NCBI GenBank assembly: GCA_015478775.1
Contig: JADMKP010000012.1
Coordinates: forward strand, 1-64,000
Direction: 5' to 3'
Length of the DNA stretch: 64,000 nt
Source of the DNA: Fermentimonas sp.
GTDB taxonomy: Bacteria > Bacteroidota > Bacteroidia > Bacteroidales > Dysgonomonadaceae
This document shows positions 44,012-61,395 of this stretch, piece by piece (within the stretch, counting starts at the first letter, position 1; each line of letters starts with the position of its first letter). The notes below the pieces were generated by a model that saw only the letters and a list, made by a program, of their open reading frames with translations, had not been told where the DNA came from and searched no databases. Position numbers and translations under genes: made by a program.

Positions 44012-45952
44012 TTAATGTTTAATTACAAACCCACCGTTTGGTTGAATAGTTACTTTGTAAGTTCCATCTTTTTTGATGGTGTGGTTTATTAAAGTGGGTT
44101 CTTTTTTATTATTGTCGTTATAGATATAAACCTTTTCGCCTTTCAGCATTGGTAAGTCAAGTTGAAGTTCAATAGCATTTTCCATTGCATTAACCCCTGC
44201 AATATACCAATTATCGCCATTACGACGAGCAATTACTGTATATTTTCCAGGATACCCATCTATATATAATGTTTCATCCCAAGTTGTAGGAATATCCTTC
44301 ATGAAATCAATAAGGAAACCTTCAGCATCAGTTAGGTTGTTAGGAGTAAGAGCAAACATTTGTACCGGATTTTGGAACAAAATTCCTGTTGCTATTTGAA
44401 AAACGTCAGTAGTAAGTCGTTCTTGACCTCTTGTATTGCCCCTGTTTAGAAACTTATTCATGAATACTCCACCAAACTCCATGCTTGCCACAGTGTTGCG
44501 TATAAAAGGATGTAGAGTGGCGTAAAATGCTTCTTTCTCGCGAACATCCTGAGAGAAAATTAACATCTCAGATGCAAGAACCGCTTCACTACCAACAAAG
44601 TTGGGATACATTCGTTCCCAGCCGCGGGGTAGGGTGCATCCGTGAAAAATAATCATTAACCCATAATCGTTAGCATCAGAAAGAATATCTTCATAAAAAC
44701 GCATGGTCTCCTGTTTATCACCACCAAAGAAGTCAACCTTTAAACCTTTAACACCTATATTTTGCAGCCACTTCATTTCTTCTTTTCTCGCAATGGATGT
44801 GCTCATTCTATTGCGAGGACCCTGAGGAGCATCATTAAAACCACCATTTGAATTATACCATAGGAAAACATCTACATTTTTTGAGTGAGCATATTCAATC
44901 AATTCTTCCATTTTTTCGTAACCAATGTTTGTATCCCACAAAGCATCAATAAGTATATATTCGTATCCCATATCGGCTGCAAAGTCGATATACTTTACCT
45001 GATCATCCCAGTTCATACTCTGATCCTGCCATACGATCCAGCTCCAAGTACCGCGACCATATTTATATTCTTGCGATGGTTGATAAAGCGGTTCAACAAC
45101 ATCATAAGCTATAGTTGTCTCTACAATTGGTTTTAAAGAATTGCCCACAGTAATTGTACGCCAGGGAGTTACACCGGGAAGTGAAATTTGAGCACCATTA
45201 CTGCCAAATCCATTATTTTGATTGAGATGAGGATACTCAATAAGGTATAAGCCATCTTTAGTTCCATCGCTAAGATGAGATGCGTTAAACTGACTGCTAA
45301 CTCCTGTTTCAGAAAGAAGTACCCAGTTATCGTCACCTAATCTGAACAGTCCTGGAAATACATATCCTAATTTGCCGTATGTTCCTTTGCCTACTGGTTC
45401 ATCATTTGTATATCCGCTTTCGTAGCTCGGTGAGGTTCTTGCAAATGCACCCATTGCCCCCATCATGTTAGAAAGAAATGTTGTAGTATAGTCGGGAAAT
45501 TTAAAGCCCGTGGCTTCTTTTTCAATAACAACTGCTCTTCTTTCACCCCAAGTAGGAAGTTCATATCGGAATGCAATGTCATTATTACTAACTTGAAATA
45601 CGATGCTTAAGCCTTTTTGCTTTTCATCTTCAAATGAAGTTGTAAGTTTATTTGCAACATAGTGAATATCCGATTTCTTAATCTTGTCTTGAGTGTACTG
45701 TTTCTCAACTTGTTCAATAACCTGATCTTTGAATTTCAGGTTTTGGCTAAAATCGCCCTCATTTGTAATTAATCCTAGAGGTGATTTTTCCAAAGTAGTT
45801 TTTCCATCATATTCAACGGAATATTTAGGCTGTCCCTCTTCTAAAAATATATCAAGTTTTAGTTTGCCATCGGGACTTGAAATCGTGGCTACTTGAGCGA
45901 ATATTATGTTAGTTGTAAATAGTAATATAATAAATAAAATGCCTTTTTTCAT
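44012..45952 (-). CDS. GH97 glycosidase, probable alpha-galactosidase subgroup
   Basis: This 646-residue exported enzyme has a signal peptide ending NIIFA, an N-terminal beta-sandwich (VATISSPDGKLKLDIFLEEG), a TIM barrel and a C-terminal sheet domain ending QPNGGFVIKH. The barrel block GVKGLKVDFFGGDKQETM carries an Asp where retaining GH97 alpha-galactosidases have their nucleophile; inverting SusB-like glucosidases lack it. FHGCTLPRGWERMYPN and GSEAVL follow. In a heteroxylan locus it would remove alpha-D-galactosyl caps of side chains. The family is certain and the subgroup is inferred from the one motif. Confidence 0.85.
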   Translation of the reverse strand: MKKGILFIILLFTTNIIFAQVATISSPDGKLKLDIFLEEGQPKYSVEYDGKTTLEKSPLGLITNEGDFSQNLKFKDQVIEQVEKQYTQDKIKKSDIHYVANKLTTSFEDEKQKGLSIVFQVSNNDIAFRYELPTWGERRAVVIEKEATGFKFPDYTTTFLSNMMGAMGAFARTSPSYESGYTNDEPVGKGTYGKLGYVFPGLFRLGDDNWVLLSETGVSSQFNASHLSDGTKDGLYLIEYPHLNQNNGFGSNGAQISLPGVTPWRTITVGNSLKPIVETTIAYDVVEPLYQPSQEYKYGRGTWSWIVWQDQSMNWDDQVKYIDFAADMGYEYILIDALWDTNIGYEKMEELIEYAHSKNVDVFLWYNSNGGFNDAPQGPRNRMSTSIARKEEMKWLQNIGVKGLKVDFFGGDKQETMRFYEDILSDANDYGLMIIFHGCTLPRGWERMYPNFVGSEAVLASEMLIFSQDVREKEAFYATLHPFIRNTVASMEFGGVFMNKFLNRGNTRGQERLTTDVFQIATGILFQNPVQMFALTPNNLTDAEGFLIDFMKDIPTTWDETLYIDGYPGKYTVIARRNGDNWYIAGVNAMENAIELQLDLPMLKGEKVYIYNDNNKKEPTLINHTIKKDGTYKVTIQPNGGFVIKH

Positions 45953-45985
45953 TGTGAGTTTATTTATGATTGTTTAATTAAATAG

Positions 45986-47347
45986 TTATTCCGAAAACAT
46001 CCAATAGTCGAAGTACATTAAATGACTACCAGGATTACCCTTGACCACAAAATAGAGATCGTGTACACCAGTAATAGCAGGAACTTCAGCTGAGACAATT
46101 TCCCACCGATTATTTCCACCAGTACGTGGTATCCTTACATCAGCTACCTTTTCGCCATCAACTGCTGCAAGTCGTACTTCCATAACAATAGGGTCGTTAT
46201 GAGTTGTCCCAACACGGCAGCTGAACTTATTAGCACCTTTATTTCTGAAGTCCACATCTCTTACTCTTATGTAGCTTTCATTTTTATTAGCCGTAACAAA
46301 AACTCCCACCTCATTATTTTGGGAAGCCTTAAAGCCTTCAGAAAATGCAATTGTTTCTGCCTGATTCAATATATATGGGTTTAAAGTGGCCAATCCTTGC
46401 TTAATACCTTCTGTCATATTAAGTTGAGGTATGCTGCCATCTTCGTTGAAAGACAGTTCCTCAACACATACCGAGCGATTAAAACCTCCGCCTCCGGGAA
46501 GAGCACCGTTATGATAGAAAAAATATGTTTTACCTCTAAAATCAATAATTCCCGGATGGTTTGTAAAAGATCTGCCCTGAGTTGGCATTACTACTCCACC
46601 ATATTTCCACGGACCAATAGGGCTGTCGCTGGTTGAGTATCCAATATGTTCAGGGATTGGTCCACCAGGCCAGAATAAATAATAGAGATTATTTCTTTTA
46701 TATAGCCAAGGTCCTTCTTCATACAAAGTGTTTCTTTCAGAGTCGTCATCTCTTTTTCCGAACGACTCTTCTGTAAGTGGCACTCTCACTACCTCACCAT
46801 CATATGAAATCATGTCTTCATTTAGTTTTACATAATAGAGGTTAGGGTTTCCCCAGTACATATATGCCTGCCCATCATCATCAATAAAAACAGTAGGATC
46901 AATATCACCCCAGTCGGTTTGAACAAGTGGTTCGCCAATTGGATCATAAAATGGACCCATTGGCGTATCTGCTACAGCAACCCCAATTGCTCCACGATTG
47001 TTGATTCGTGAAATCATTGGAACATACATGTAAAATTTGCCATCCCTTTCTATGCATTGCGGTGCCCATGCATCACCTTTTGCCCATTCAAAATCAGAAT
47101 ACTTAAGAATAACCCCATGATCGGTCCAGTTTACCATATCATTTGTAGAATAGAGGTTCCAGTTATCCATAGTAAACCACGAAGAGCCATCTTCATCATG
47201 AGTTGTATAGAGATACAGTCGGTCGTTCCAGACCATAGGAGCCGGATCGGCAGTATATTTAGTCTGTACAATTGGATTCTGAGCAGATATTGATAGTAAT
47301 GATAATAGTTTAAGTAAAACTACAAATGCGATAGATTTAATTCTCAT
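45986..47347 (-). CDS. GH43 with C-terminal CBM6-like domain
   Basis: This 453-residue exported enzyme has a signal peptide ending SISAQ. The GH43 propeller (about 25-325) has base Asp in [11 protein letters not shown], modulator Asp in [14 protein letters not shown] and acid Glu in [13 protein letters not shown]. Residues about 330-453 form a beta-sandwich ([34 protein letters not shown]) like CBM6, often bound to xylan or arabinoxylan in such enzymes. It is probably an arabinofuranosidase or xylosidase. It lies between the GH43-esterase fusion (26 nt) and GH97 (33 nt) in a compact run. Confidence 0.88.
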   Translation of the reverse strand: MRIKSIAFVVLLKLLSLLSISAQNPIVQTKYTADPAPMVWNDRLYLYTTHDEDGSSWFTMDNWNLYSTNDMVNWTDHGVILKYSDFEWAKGDAWAPQCIERDGKFYMYVPMISRINNRGAIGVAVADTPMGPFYDPIGEPLVQTDWGDIDPTVFIDDDGQAYMYWGNPNLYYVKLNEDMISYDGEVVRVPLTEESFGKRDDDSERNTLYEEGPWLYKRNNLYYLFWPGGPIPEHIGYSTSDSPIGPWKYGGVVMPTQGRSFTNHPGIIDFRGKTYFFYHNGALPGGGGFNRSVCVEELSFNEDGSIPQLNMTEGIKQGLATLNPYILNQAETIAFSEGFKASQNNEVGVFVTANKNESYIRVRDVDFRNKGANKFSCRVGTTHNDPIVMEVRLAAVDGEKVADVRIPRTGGNNRWEIVSAEVPAITGVHDLYFVVKGNPGSHLMYFDYWMFSE

Positions 47348-47373
47348 GTTATTTTAATTATATTTATACAATG

Positions 47374-54010
<6,637 letters not shown>

Positions 54011-54032
54011 TTTTGTTGAATTTATAATTATA

Positions 54033-56453
54033 CTATATTCTAGTTATCAAATATTTTTGTCCACGTTTAGTCGGCAAGTCGTATTCGTACACTTTTTTAA
54101 TTGTGCTATTCTCCACGTCCGCATCTTTATTAATTATAGGTTCCTTAATCTGAGACTTTTTAAATAAATGATTTGGATTTTCTCCTTTAGCTTCAGCCAA
54201 TCCTTTACCCTTAAGAGGCACATAAGAACGAATTCTGAGATTTCCTCCTAGTTTAGATGTGATTTCTGCTTTCACAAGAATCTCATCATTCCATTTCATA
54301 TCAATATTGAATCCACCACGTGCCATAATTCCCGATACTGAACCTTTTGCCCACTCTTTTGGAAGTGCTGGAAGAAGATGCACTGCTTGATCGTGACTTT
54401 GTACTAGCATTTCTGCTACACCAGCTGTCAATCCAAAATTTCCATCAATTTGAAAGGGTGGGTGAGCAGTAAATAAGTTAGGATAAGTTCTTCCATCCCT
54501 CTGATTTCTGGGTCCAGCTAGCGTAAGCATATTTTGAATAATTTTATAGGCATGTTGTCCATCTAAAAGACGTGCCCATAGATTAACTTTCCATCCAATG
54601 GACCAACCTGTTGCCTGATCTCCACGATAAGTTAGAGATCTTTTTGCTGCTTCAAATAACTCGGGAGTACTGTATGGAGATATCTGATTTCCGGGATACA
54701 GACCATATAGGTGTGATACATGTCGATGTTCATTTTTTGGATCGTCAACATCTTGAAGCCATTCTTGCAATTGAGAGTGTTTTCCAATTTGCATAGGGGG
54801 CAGACGATTTGCCATTTCACGCAATTCATTACTATAATTTGTGTCGTTTTCTAGTATATCATTTGCCATTGCAGTATTCAATAATAGTTCGAAAACAATT
54901 TGATTGTCCATAGTTGTACCAGCTGTTACAGGACCATGCTCAGGTGAAACTGAAGGACTAACAACCATCCATCCGTTATCGGGATGCTCTATTAATGTTG
55001 AAAGGAAAAAGTCGGCAGCTCCTTTCAATGCAGGAAAATATTTCGATAAGAATTCTTTATCTCCTGTATATAGCCAATGCTCCCAAAGATGCTGACAAAG
55101 CCACGCACCGCCGGTTGGCCACATGCCAGCAGCAGCAAAATCAACTGGACCGGTTATTCTCCATATATCTGTATTATGATGAGCTACCCATCCTTCGGCT
55201 CCATACATTGTGCGTGCTGTTTCACGACCACTATTACTAAGGTCTTCAATCATCTGAAACAAAGGTTGATGATTGTCAGAGAGATTAGTTACTTCAGCAG
55301 GCCAGTAGTTCATTTCAGCATTTATATTGATAGTGTATTTGCTATCCCATGCAGGATGTGTACTGTTGTTCCATATTCCCTGAAGATTAGCAGGTTGGCC
55401 TCCAGGTTGTGACGAAGATATAAGCAGATAGCGTCCAAACTGTGCTAAAAGAGCAACCAGTGATGGGTCTTGTGTGTTTTTAAATTCTTTAATTCTTTCT
55501 GTTGTAGTCGCATTTTTATCATTGCTGCTTCCACCTAAATCAAGTTTAAATTTATTGAATTGAGATGCATAAGTGGATATATGATTTTTAATAGCAGTTT
55601 TGTATTTCTTTTTATATGCAGCATTAAGCTTTTCGGTTGCTTGTTTTTTAGGGTCTTTGTTTAGATTATTCCAATCACTAAAGTTTGTGGCAATAGATAT
55701 ATATATAATAGCCTCAGAAGCATTTGAAACATGAATGCTGTTTTCATTTATCTCTACCTTGCCATCTTTGTTTTTTATTTCTGTTTGTATCTCAAAGAGT
55801 ACCTTACCGGCTATACCTTCGTGATCACCACCTTTGCCATTTAATATTAGTCTCTTTCCATTGGCTGAAACATTGTGGACTAATGGATTTTGATACGAAG
55901 CAGAAAAATTAAGACTATTCTTCTTATCAGCTGTAATGCGCATTATAATGACATCATCTGCAAAAGATGAAAACAGTTCGCGTGTGTAAGTAACACTATC
56001 AACCATGTATCGAGTAAGAGTTATCGCTTTATTCAAATTGAGTTCTCTATAAAAATGTTGGTGATTTTGATGGTTGTCGAAGTTAAGAATAAGACTTCCT
56101 GCTGTTTGATAAGGCATACCGTGAGGACCTCCGAAAAAAGTCTCATTTATTAGCTTGTCAGCTTGGTCATATTTTTCTTCAAAAACGAGTTTTTGAACTT
56201 CAGGTAATGCACCTAATGCATTGGGATTGTCATTTCTGTGAGGTGAGCCTCCCCAAAGTGTTTCTTCGTTCAGTTGAATTTCTTCACGCTGAGGTATTCC
56301 GTATACCATTGCTCCTAGTCGAGAGTTACCCATAGGTAGGGCTTCTTCCCAAACAGCTGCAGGGGTATTATACCAAAGTATCAGATCTTGAGAGCTAATT
56401 TCAAGATTCGATATTCCAATGAATATGATTAAAAACAATGTAATTCTTTTCAT
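54033..56453 (-). CDS. GH95 alpha-L-fucosidase/alpha-L-galactosidase
   Basis: This 806-residue exported enzyme has a signal peptide ending EISSQ and no lipobox. GH95 hallmarks are TPAAVWEEALPMGNSRLGAM, LNEETLWGGSPHRND, the Asn pair in ININAEMNYWPAE, SPSVSPEHG, EHRHVSHLYGLYPGNQI and QIDGNFGLTAGVAEML. It differs from the lipoprotein GH95 at 19302 (different anchoring and active-site-loop wording). The B. ovatus complex-xylan locus contains a GH95 acting on L-galactose side chains of corn xylan, so L-galactosidase is a serious alternative to fucosidase here. It is 22 nt upstream of GH3. Confidence 0.9.
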   Translation of the reverse strand: MKRITLFLIIFIGISNLEISSQDLILWYNTPAAVWEEALPMGNSRLGAMVYGIPQREEIQLNEETLWGGSPHRNDNPNALGALPEVQKLVFEEKYDQADKLINETFFGGPHGMPYQTAGSLILNFDNHQNHQHFYRELNLNKAITLTRYMVDSVTYTRELFSSFADDVIIMRITADKKNSLNFSASYQNPLVHNVSANGKRLILNGKGGDHEGIAGKVLFEIQTEIKNKDGKVEINENSIHVSNASEAIIYISIATNFSDWNNLNKDPKKQATEKLNAAYKKKYKTAIKNHISTYASQFNKFKLDLGGSSNDKNATTTERIKEFKNTQDPSLVALLAQFGRYLLISSSQPGGQPANLQGIWNNSTHPAWDSKYTININAEMNYWPAEVTNLSDNHQPLFQMIEDLSNSGRETARTMYGAEGWVAHHNTDIWRITGPVDFAAAGMWPTGGAWLCQHLWEHWLYTGDKEFLSKYFPALKGAADFFLSTLIEHPDNGWMVVSPSVSPEHGPVTAGTTMDNQIVFELLLNTAMANDILENDTNYSNELREMANRLPPMQIGKHSQLQEWLQDVDDPKNEHRHVSHLYGLYPGNQISPYSTPELFEAAKRSLTYRGDQATGWSIGWKVNLWARLLDGQHAYKIIQNMLTLAGPRNQRDGRTYPNLFTAHPPFQIDGNFGLTAGVAEMLVQSHDQAVHLLPALPKEWAKGSVSGIMARGGFNIDMKWNDEILVKAEITSKLGGNLRIRSYVPLKGKGLAEAKGENPNHLFKKSQIKEPIINKDADVENSTIKKVYEYDLPTKRGQKYLITRI

Positions 56454-56465
56454 ATGATTATTATT

Positions 56466-56703
56466 TTATTCAATTATTGCCACAAAACCACCTCGGGTTA
56501 AACAATTAACTACTAAAGGCTGGTCAGTACCAGTTATTTGTGTTATGTTTTCAAAATCAAAACACCGCTTTTCGGCCCGTCTTTAATAATTGTTATTTGG
56601 TTATATGTGATAACCAGGTCATTTATATCAAAAGAGAGTATTTTGTTTCATCCCACAGGTATTAGTTACTTTAAATGGTCTATAAATTATATCTTATATA
56701 AAA
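56466..56703 (-). pseudogene. Possible decayed coding remnant between GH31 and GH95
   Basis: The 263-nt gap between GH31 and GH95 is unusually long for this compact run. On the minus strand it reads as short open pieces in shifting frames. The last is a 38-codon piece ending FDFENITQITGTDQPLVVNC, then LTRGGFVAIIE and a stop (56466-56582). An overlapping piece in another frame includes LVITYNQITIIKDGPKSGVL. They look like a protein C-terminus broken by frameshifts, but the pieces are short and may be chance. No parent family is recognised. Confidence 0.3.
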
Positions 56704-56716
56704 GTGAAATTGATAA

Positions 56717-59335
56717 TTAAAATTTAACTGAAACCAACTCGCCTATATATGTGATACATTTAGATTTATCAGTAACAAGAACATCTGAAGAACTATCTTG
56801 ATTTGCCAATACTATACAAAACTCTCTAATCTTTTTCATACCTTCAAATTCACCTTTTCTATCTTCGATATTTAGTGTATTTGCGATGTCATCCCATTTA
56901 AAATCAATGGTACTAAACATTCCCTTCTCATAATTATAGTTGTCACCTTCGTCTTCATATAAGGTAAATGATGCGTTGGCACCTCTATAAATTCTTATTT
57001 CGATAGGTGCATCAACATCTTCAGTAGAATATTCCTTGGTGGGGCCCAAAGGAATAATAGAACCTCTTTTTACAAATATAGGTATTTTGTAGATGTCAAT
57101 TTCTTCATCTATATATTGACCTCCATCATATACTTTACCATTCCAAAAGTTTATCCATCCATTTTTATTTTTAGGAAGATAAATCGACCATGTGCTTACT
57201 TTACCTTCGGTTACCGGGGCAATAAGCAATGAAGGGCCAAACATAAACTGATGTTTTTGTTCTAAGGCAATTTTATCATCTTCAAAATCCATTATTAATG
57301 GTCGCATTAATGTTGAGCCATTGAAGCTGACGCGGGAAGATTCAGAATAAATATATGGCAACATTCTATATCTTATATCAAGATATTTTCTAACAATGTT
57401 CTCAACCTCTTCTCCGTACCTCCAAGGTTCTGTATTACTCATATATCCATGAACCCTTAATATTGGAAAGAATGTAGATGTTTGAAACCATCGTATAAAA
57501 AGTTCATGATAATCAGTATTAGTGTATTGATCGCCAGGACGGAAAAATCCTCCTGTATCGTATGTCCACCAAGGAATTCCGGTACTCATTTGACCTAATC
57601 CTCCTGTAATTTGACGTCGAAAAGATTCCCAGTCATTTCCTACATCGCCCGACCAAGTTGCAGTTCCATATCTCTGAATACCAGAAAATGCACTTCTTGT
57701 GAGGATAAAAGCACGTCTTTTTAAAGGATCATCATTTCTCAGTCCGTTATACACACTTCTGTTAACGTAAAGTGGGTAAACATTTCTAAGTAGCTCTCCT
57801 GGGAGTGTCCCATTGTTTATAAGTCTATTCTTAAGATCATCATTTTCAGGTTCTGTTGCATCTAACCACCAACCATCAATTTTGTATGGAAGAAGTTTCT
57901 CTTTAAAATTTTTCCAATAGAAGTTGGATGCATCTGGGTTGAAAAAATCAATCCAGTCCGTTTCAGGAATATAGTAGCCTTTATTATTCATTTCTTTACC
58001 CAGTTCGGACTGCTTATCAATCTTTGACCAAACTGATATCATCAATTTCACATTCATTTGATGTAGTTCTGTTACCATTTGACCAGGATCTGGATACCTC
58101 TCTTCATCAAAGCGCATAGCATTCCAACCATATTTGCCCCAATATTGCCAATCCTGAACTATCATATCTAAAGGAATTCTCTTCTCTCTAAATAAACGGG
58201 CGTTTTCTAATAATTCATCTTGTGTATTGTAGCGTTCACGACAATGTATATAACCTAATGCCCAAAGTGGCATCATAGGTGCGGGTCCTGTAGTCTCCCG
58301 ATAGCTGGCAATTACTTCTTCTGCATTACCGGCAAATACGGTATAGTCTACATATTGGGCAACAGGCGAATAGAATACAGTTTCATCAGTTACCTTTTTC
58401 CAGTATAAAGTTGGCGAATCATTCTGCTCTCCTTCAACAAGAATATCATGTTTACCTCGTTTTAATTCCACAATAATAGATGTAGTGGGAGGTAACCAAA
58501 TATTATTTACATTAATGATGTTGTTGTTATTGATAGAGAGATTATGTTTTCTTGCCATTGACTGACCCACATCTAATAGTAGAGAATATTTGCCAGTTTC
58601 GAGTATCTCAAGAGTGCCCGAAAACTGATTCATATGTCTTGTTTCCGATCTATTTCCACTAGTTCCTGTGGCATCAACAGTTACTGTCTGTGTTGTTTTA
58701 TCTACTCTATTTAGTGATAATATGTTATCTGATGGATTGAACTCAGTTAATCCATAATTATTCCATAACAAACCATATCCTTTACTTGAAAGTATAAAAG
58801 GAACTGAAATCTGACTGTTTACTTGGGTTAGCCTTCGTGATAAGCCTCTTATATTTAAATATCCATCTTGAAACTGGCCTGTTCCATAGATGTACTCATC
58901 AGAAGGAGAAATAAATTTTTGTCCCGCTTTAAAAACATTAAAATCCTTAATACTGTCTGTTTCTAAAAGTCTGCCATCTTCTTTCTCTTCCAGAATAATG
59001 TTTCCGAACCTATCAATAAATGAGAGAGTGCTTTTGTTTTTGTTATAAATAGTTTTTATATTTTCTAATTCTAATATAATGCTATTTGCATCTTCTGTGA
59101 TTAAATAATCGGGGCACGGAAGTTTTTCAGTATATATTAATTCCTCAATCTCGATAACTTCTTCTGCATTTTGGAATTTTACTCTAATCGAGTTGTCATT
59201 TAATGGCTTAAGTATAATCACTCCTCCTTCAACTTGCAAGGTTATTCCATCGCCATTATCCGTCACTTTAATATTAGCTTTAGTAAAAAGGGGGGTAATT
59301 ATTAAAGCCATTAAAACAATTATAGTCCTTATCAT
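56717..59335 (-). CDS. GH31 alpha-xylosidase-type enzyme with PA14 insert
   Basis: This 872-residue exported enzyme has a signal peptide ending PLFTKA. The GH31 N-terminal beta-sandwich carries a PA14-like insert at about 230-330 (FSGTLEILETGKYSLLLD to LKRGKHDILVEGE). The barrel has WALGYIHCRERYNTQDEL, nucleophile Asp in GWWLDATEPE and acid/base Asp in TATWSGDVGNDWESF. A PA14 insert and the WWLDATEPE motif are typical of GH31 alpha-xylosidases such as CjXyl31A, and the complex-xylan locus of B. ovatus encodes a comparable alpha-xylosidase. Its ATG overlaps the GH8 stop by one base (TAATG). Confidence 0.9.
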   Translation of the reverse strand: MIRTIIVLMALIITPLFTKANIKVTDNGDGITLQVEGGVIILKPLNDNSIRVKFQNAEEVIEIEELIYTEKLPCPDYLITEDANSIILELENIKTIYNKNKSTLSFIDRFGNIILEEKEDGRLLETDSIKDFNVFKAGQKFISPSDEYIYGTGQFQDGYLNIRGLSRRLTQVNSQISVPFILSSKGYGLLWNNYGLTEFNPSDNILSLNRVDKTTQTVTVDATGTSGNRSETRHMNQFSGTLEILETGKYSLLLDVGQSMARKHNLSINNNNIINVNNIWLPPTTSIIVELKRGKHDILVEGEQNDSPTLYWKKVTDETVFYSPVAQYVDYTVFAGNAEEVIASYRETTGPAPMMPLWALGYIHCRERYNTQDELLENARLFREKRIPLDMIVQDWQYWGKYGWNAMRFDEERYPDPGQMVTELHQMNVKLMISVWSKIDKQSELGKEMNNKGYYIPETDWIDFFNPDASNFYWKNFKEKLLPYKIDGWWLDATEPENDDLKNRLINNGTLPGELLRNVYPLYVNRSVYNGLRNDDPLKRRAFILTRSAFSGIQRYGTATWSGDVGNDWESFRRQITGGLGQMSTGIPWWTYDTGGFFRPGDQYTNTDYHELFIRWFQTSTFFPILRVHGYMSNTEPWRYGEEVENIVRKYLDIRYRMLPYIYSESSRVSFNGSTLMRPLIMDFEDDKIALEQKHQFMFGPSLLIAPVTEGKVSTWSIYLPKNKNGWINFWNGKVYDGGQYIDEEIDIYKIPIFVKRGSIIPLGPTKEYSTEDVDAPIEIRIYRGANASFTLYEDEGDNYNYEKGMFSTIDFKWDDIANTLNIEDRKGEFEGMKKIREFCIVLANQDSSSDVLVTDKSKCITYIGELVSVKF

Positions 59336-61371
59336 TAGTTCCCTTTTTCTATTTTATTTTTGATTGCAATAATCTCTTCTGCGTAACGTTTACCTAGTGT
59401 TCTGTAGCCTTCTGCACTGAAATGAAGATTATCTCTCGCTACACCGCAACCTCTAGATGAAATTACGTATGCAGTAGGAATATATTTAGGTAATTCATTA
59501 ATTATTTCATTCATTGATGCACAAACTCCATTTTGTTCTTCGTGTACCACTTCGCCAGCCAAAAGAGGAACTGAATTTGGTTGTAACCCCACATCTTTAA
59601 GAAGGTTGTCGTATACATTTTTTACCTTTAGCGGCCATTCTTTATCACCAGTATTAGATTCACCCTGATGAATTAAAATTCCTTTTATTATTGCTCCTTC
59701 TGAGGTTGCTTTATTTGCCAATTCAACTAGTCTTCCATAAGGATTGCCGTCATATTCGCTAACCATGTTTTTCAACCAATCTGGTGAAGTTTCAACATAT
59801 TCTTTGTAATTAACCTTATCAAACAGTTCAATTTTACAACCACCAACTGATACATTTATAACACCCACCTTTACGTGCTCAGGTAATGTTTCAAGCAATG
59901 CTCTTCCAAAATAATCAGTAGGTGTTAATCCTGTATGACATCGTGTAAGAGGAGGTACAGCCTTATACCACTGCCCTTGTTCTCTTCCTAAATCTGGACA
60001 GTCTACAGCTTGCATCACCAAAAAGCGATCGCTAATATCCAAGGTGTCAATATGCTCAATTCTCGCATTACCTTCCATGTTAGATTGACCGAAGCTTAAA
60101 TATAAATGAATCTCTTCCTTAGGAGTTATAATTCTATAATTCCCACTCAATGCCATAAATGAAAATAATCTTAGTAAACCATCAAAATAGGCATCAAAAT
60201 AACCATCATCATAAGGTTCATGCTTTGCATTCCAGAATTTGTGCACAAATTCATCTTTTTTATCATGAGTACTTACAAGTGATACTGCAGCAGAGGTAGA
60301 CACTAGTCCTAAGGAATGGCGTAAAGCAGTATATCCTCCTGCACCTAATATCTCAGTAACACCGCTTCCATCAACATTATACTGGTCCACAAAGTTGTCA
60401 ATACCTTGTGAATAGAGAAAGTTCTGGAAAGTTTTGCCATAGTTTTGTTGCCATTCTATATCTTTTGCAGACCATGTATAATCAATAGTAATATTCAATG
60501 GTACTCTCCACGAATCGAATCTAAAAGCATCTCCAATAATTCTACCGTTATTAAGAAGTGAACCGTCGTAGTTACTGTAGTCAGGGTTCAAACCAGTATC
60601 CGGGTGTATTGCTTTGTGTATAAACTCTCTACTCTTTTTAGCACACTCTCTCCAATATTCGGAACGTCCATCATCTGCCCATTTTGCCCATACTTCATAA
60701 AAAGCAGGAATATGATAAGAAGGATCAGTGAAATTTGATCCAAATCCTGTTGGAACGAATGTTATAAGCTGATGTTCGGGGTGGATTAATGGAGTGACTC
60801 TATTATCCCCTATCTTTTCCATTGAAGAGTTAAGTATAAATTGAGCTTCCGAAAGATAATCGATTCCAGTATCATTACCCCATTTGTTTGAGGCAAATAT
60901 AAGTGAGGTAATAAAAAACAATTCTCCATCTGAAGCAGGCCCTTGAGAGTTAGGCGTACCATCAACTTTGCAACTCCATTTAAAATATCCCTTCATTGGT
61001 CCTTCCTGATGCTGCATAAAATGTTTGGACCATCTCCACAGACGGTCGAACATTACTTTTTTATCCAATTGCACTGCGATCATCATTCCGTATGACATCC
61101 CTTCAGAGCGCACATCATTATTTTTGATGTCAGATATGTATGCCATTGAATCGCCAACTTCAAAATATACTTTATCTGGTCCTTCAAAAAGACCAAAGAA
61201 TATTTCTTTAAGCTTATTATCTACTTCACTCTCGCTATAACCTAATTCAACGAATAGATTACGATACTTTCCTGTTTCAAATGCACCATTCTCCCATGGT
61301 TTCAATGAAGTTTCTGCAGATAGTTTCATACAGAAAGCAAATATTAATAGAAAAAATACTTTGATTTTCAT
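59335..61371 (-). CDS. GH8 xylanase/exo-oligoxylanase fused to a CE6-type acetyl esterase
   Basis: This 678-residue exported protein has a signal peptide ending CMKLSA. Residues about 22-410 are GH8 (general-acid Glu in VRSEGMSYGMMIAVQL, GELFFITSLIFAS, FRFDSWRVPLNI, YFDAYFDGLLRLFSFM). Residues about 415-678 are an SGNH/CE6-like esterase with nucleophile Ser in LYLSFGQSNMEGNA, GILIHQGESNTGD and late Asp/His in DNLHFSAEGYRTLG. GH8 enzymes of this type cleave xylan or remove xylose from the reducing end; CE6 deacetylates xylan. The fusion couples deacetylation to backbone cutting. It is the only clear backbone-cleaving enzyme in the window. Confidence 0.9.
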   Translation of the reverse strand: MKIKVFFLLIFAFCMKLSAETSLKPWENGAFETGKYRNLFVELGYSESEVDNKLKEIFFGLFEGPDKVYFEVGDSMAYISDIKNNDVRSEGMSYGMMIAVQLDKKVMFDRLWRWSKHFMQHQEGPMKGYFKWSCKVDGTPNSQGPASDGELFFITSLIFASNKWGNDTGIDYLSEAQFILNSSMEKIGDNRVTPLIHPEHQLITFVPTGFGSNFTDPSYHIPAFYEVWAKWADDGRSEYWRECAKKSREFIHKAIHPDTGLNPDYSNYDGSLLNNGRIIGDAFRFDSWRVPLNITIDYTWSAKDIEWQQNYGKTFQNFLYSQGIDNFVDQYNVDGSGVTEILGAGGYTALRHSLGLVSTSAAVSLVSTHDKKDEFVHKFWNAKHEPYDDGYFDAYFDGLLRLFSFMALSGNYRIITPKEEIHLYLSFGQSNMEGNARIEHIDTLDISDRFLVMQAVDCPDLGREQGQWYKAVPPLTRCHTGLTPTDYFGRALLETLPEHVKVGVINVSVGGCKIELFDKVNYKEYVETSPDWLKNMVSEYDGNPYGRLVELANKATSEGAIIKGILIHQGESNTGDKEWPLKVKNVYDNLLKDVGLQPNSVPLLAGEVVHEEQNGVCASMNEIINELPKYIPTAYVISSRGCGVARDNLHFSAEGYRTLGKRYAEEIIAIKNKIEKGN

Positions 61372-61395
61372 AAATTATTTCATTTACATGTTGAT

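Noticed and set aside
54033-56453. Firm call of fucosidase versus L-galactosidase for the second GH95
   Set aside because: Both activities occur in GH95 and I cannot place the specificity residues reliably from the sequence alone.
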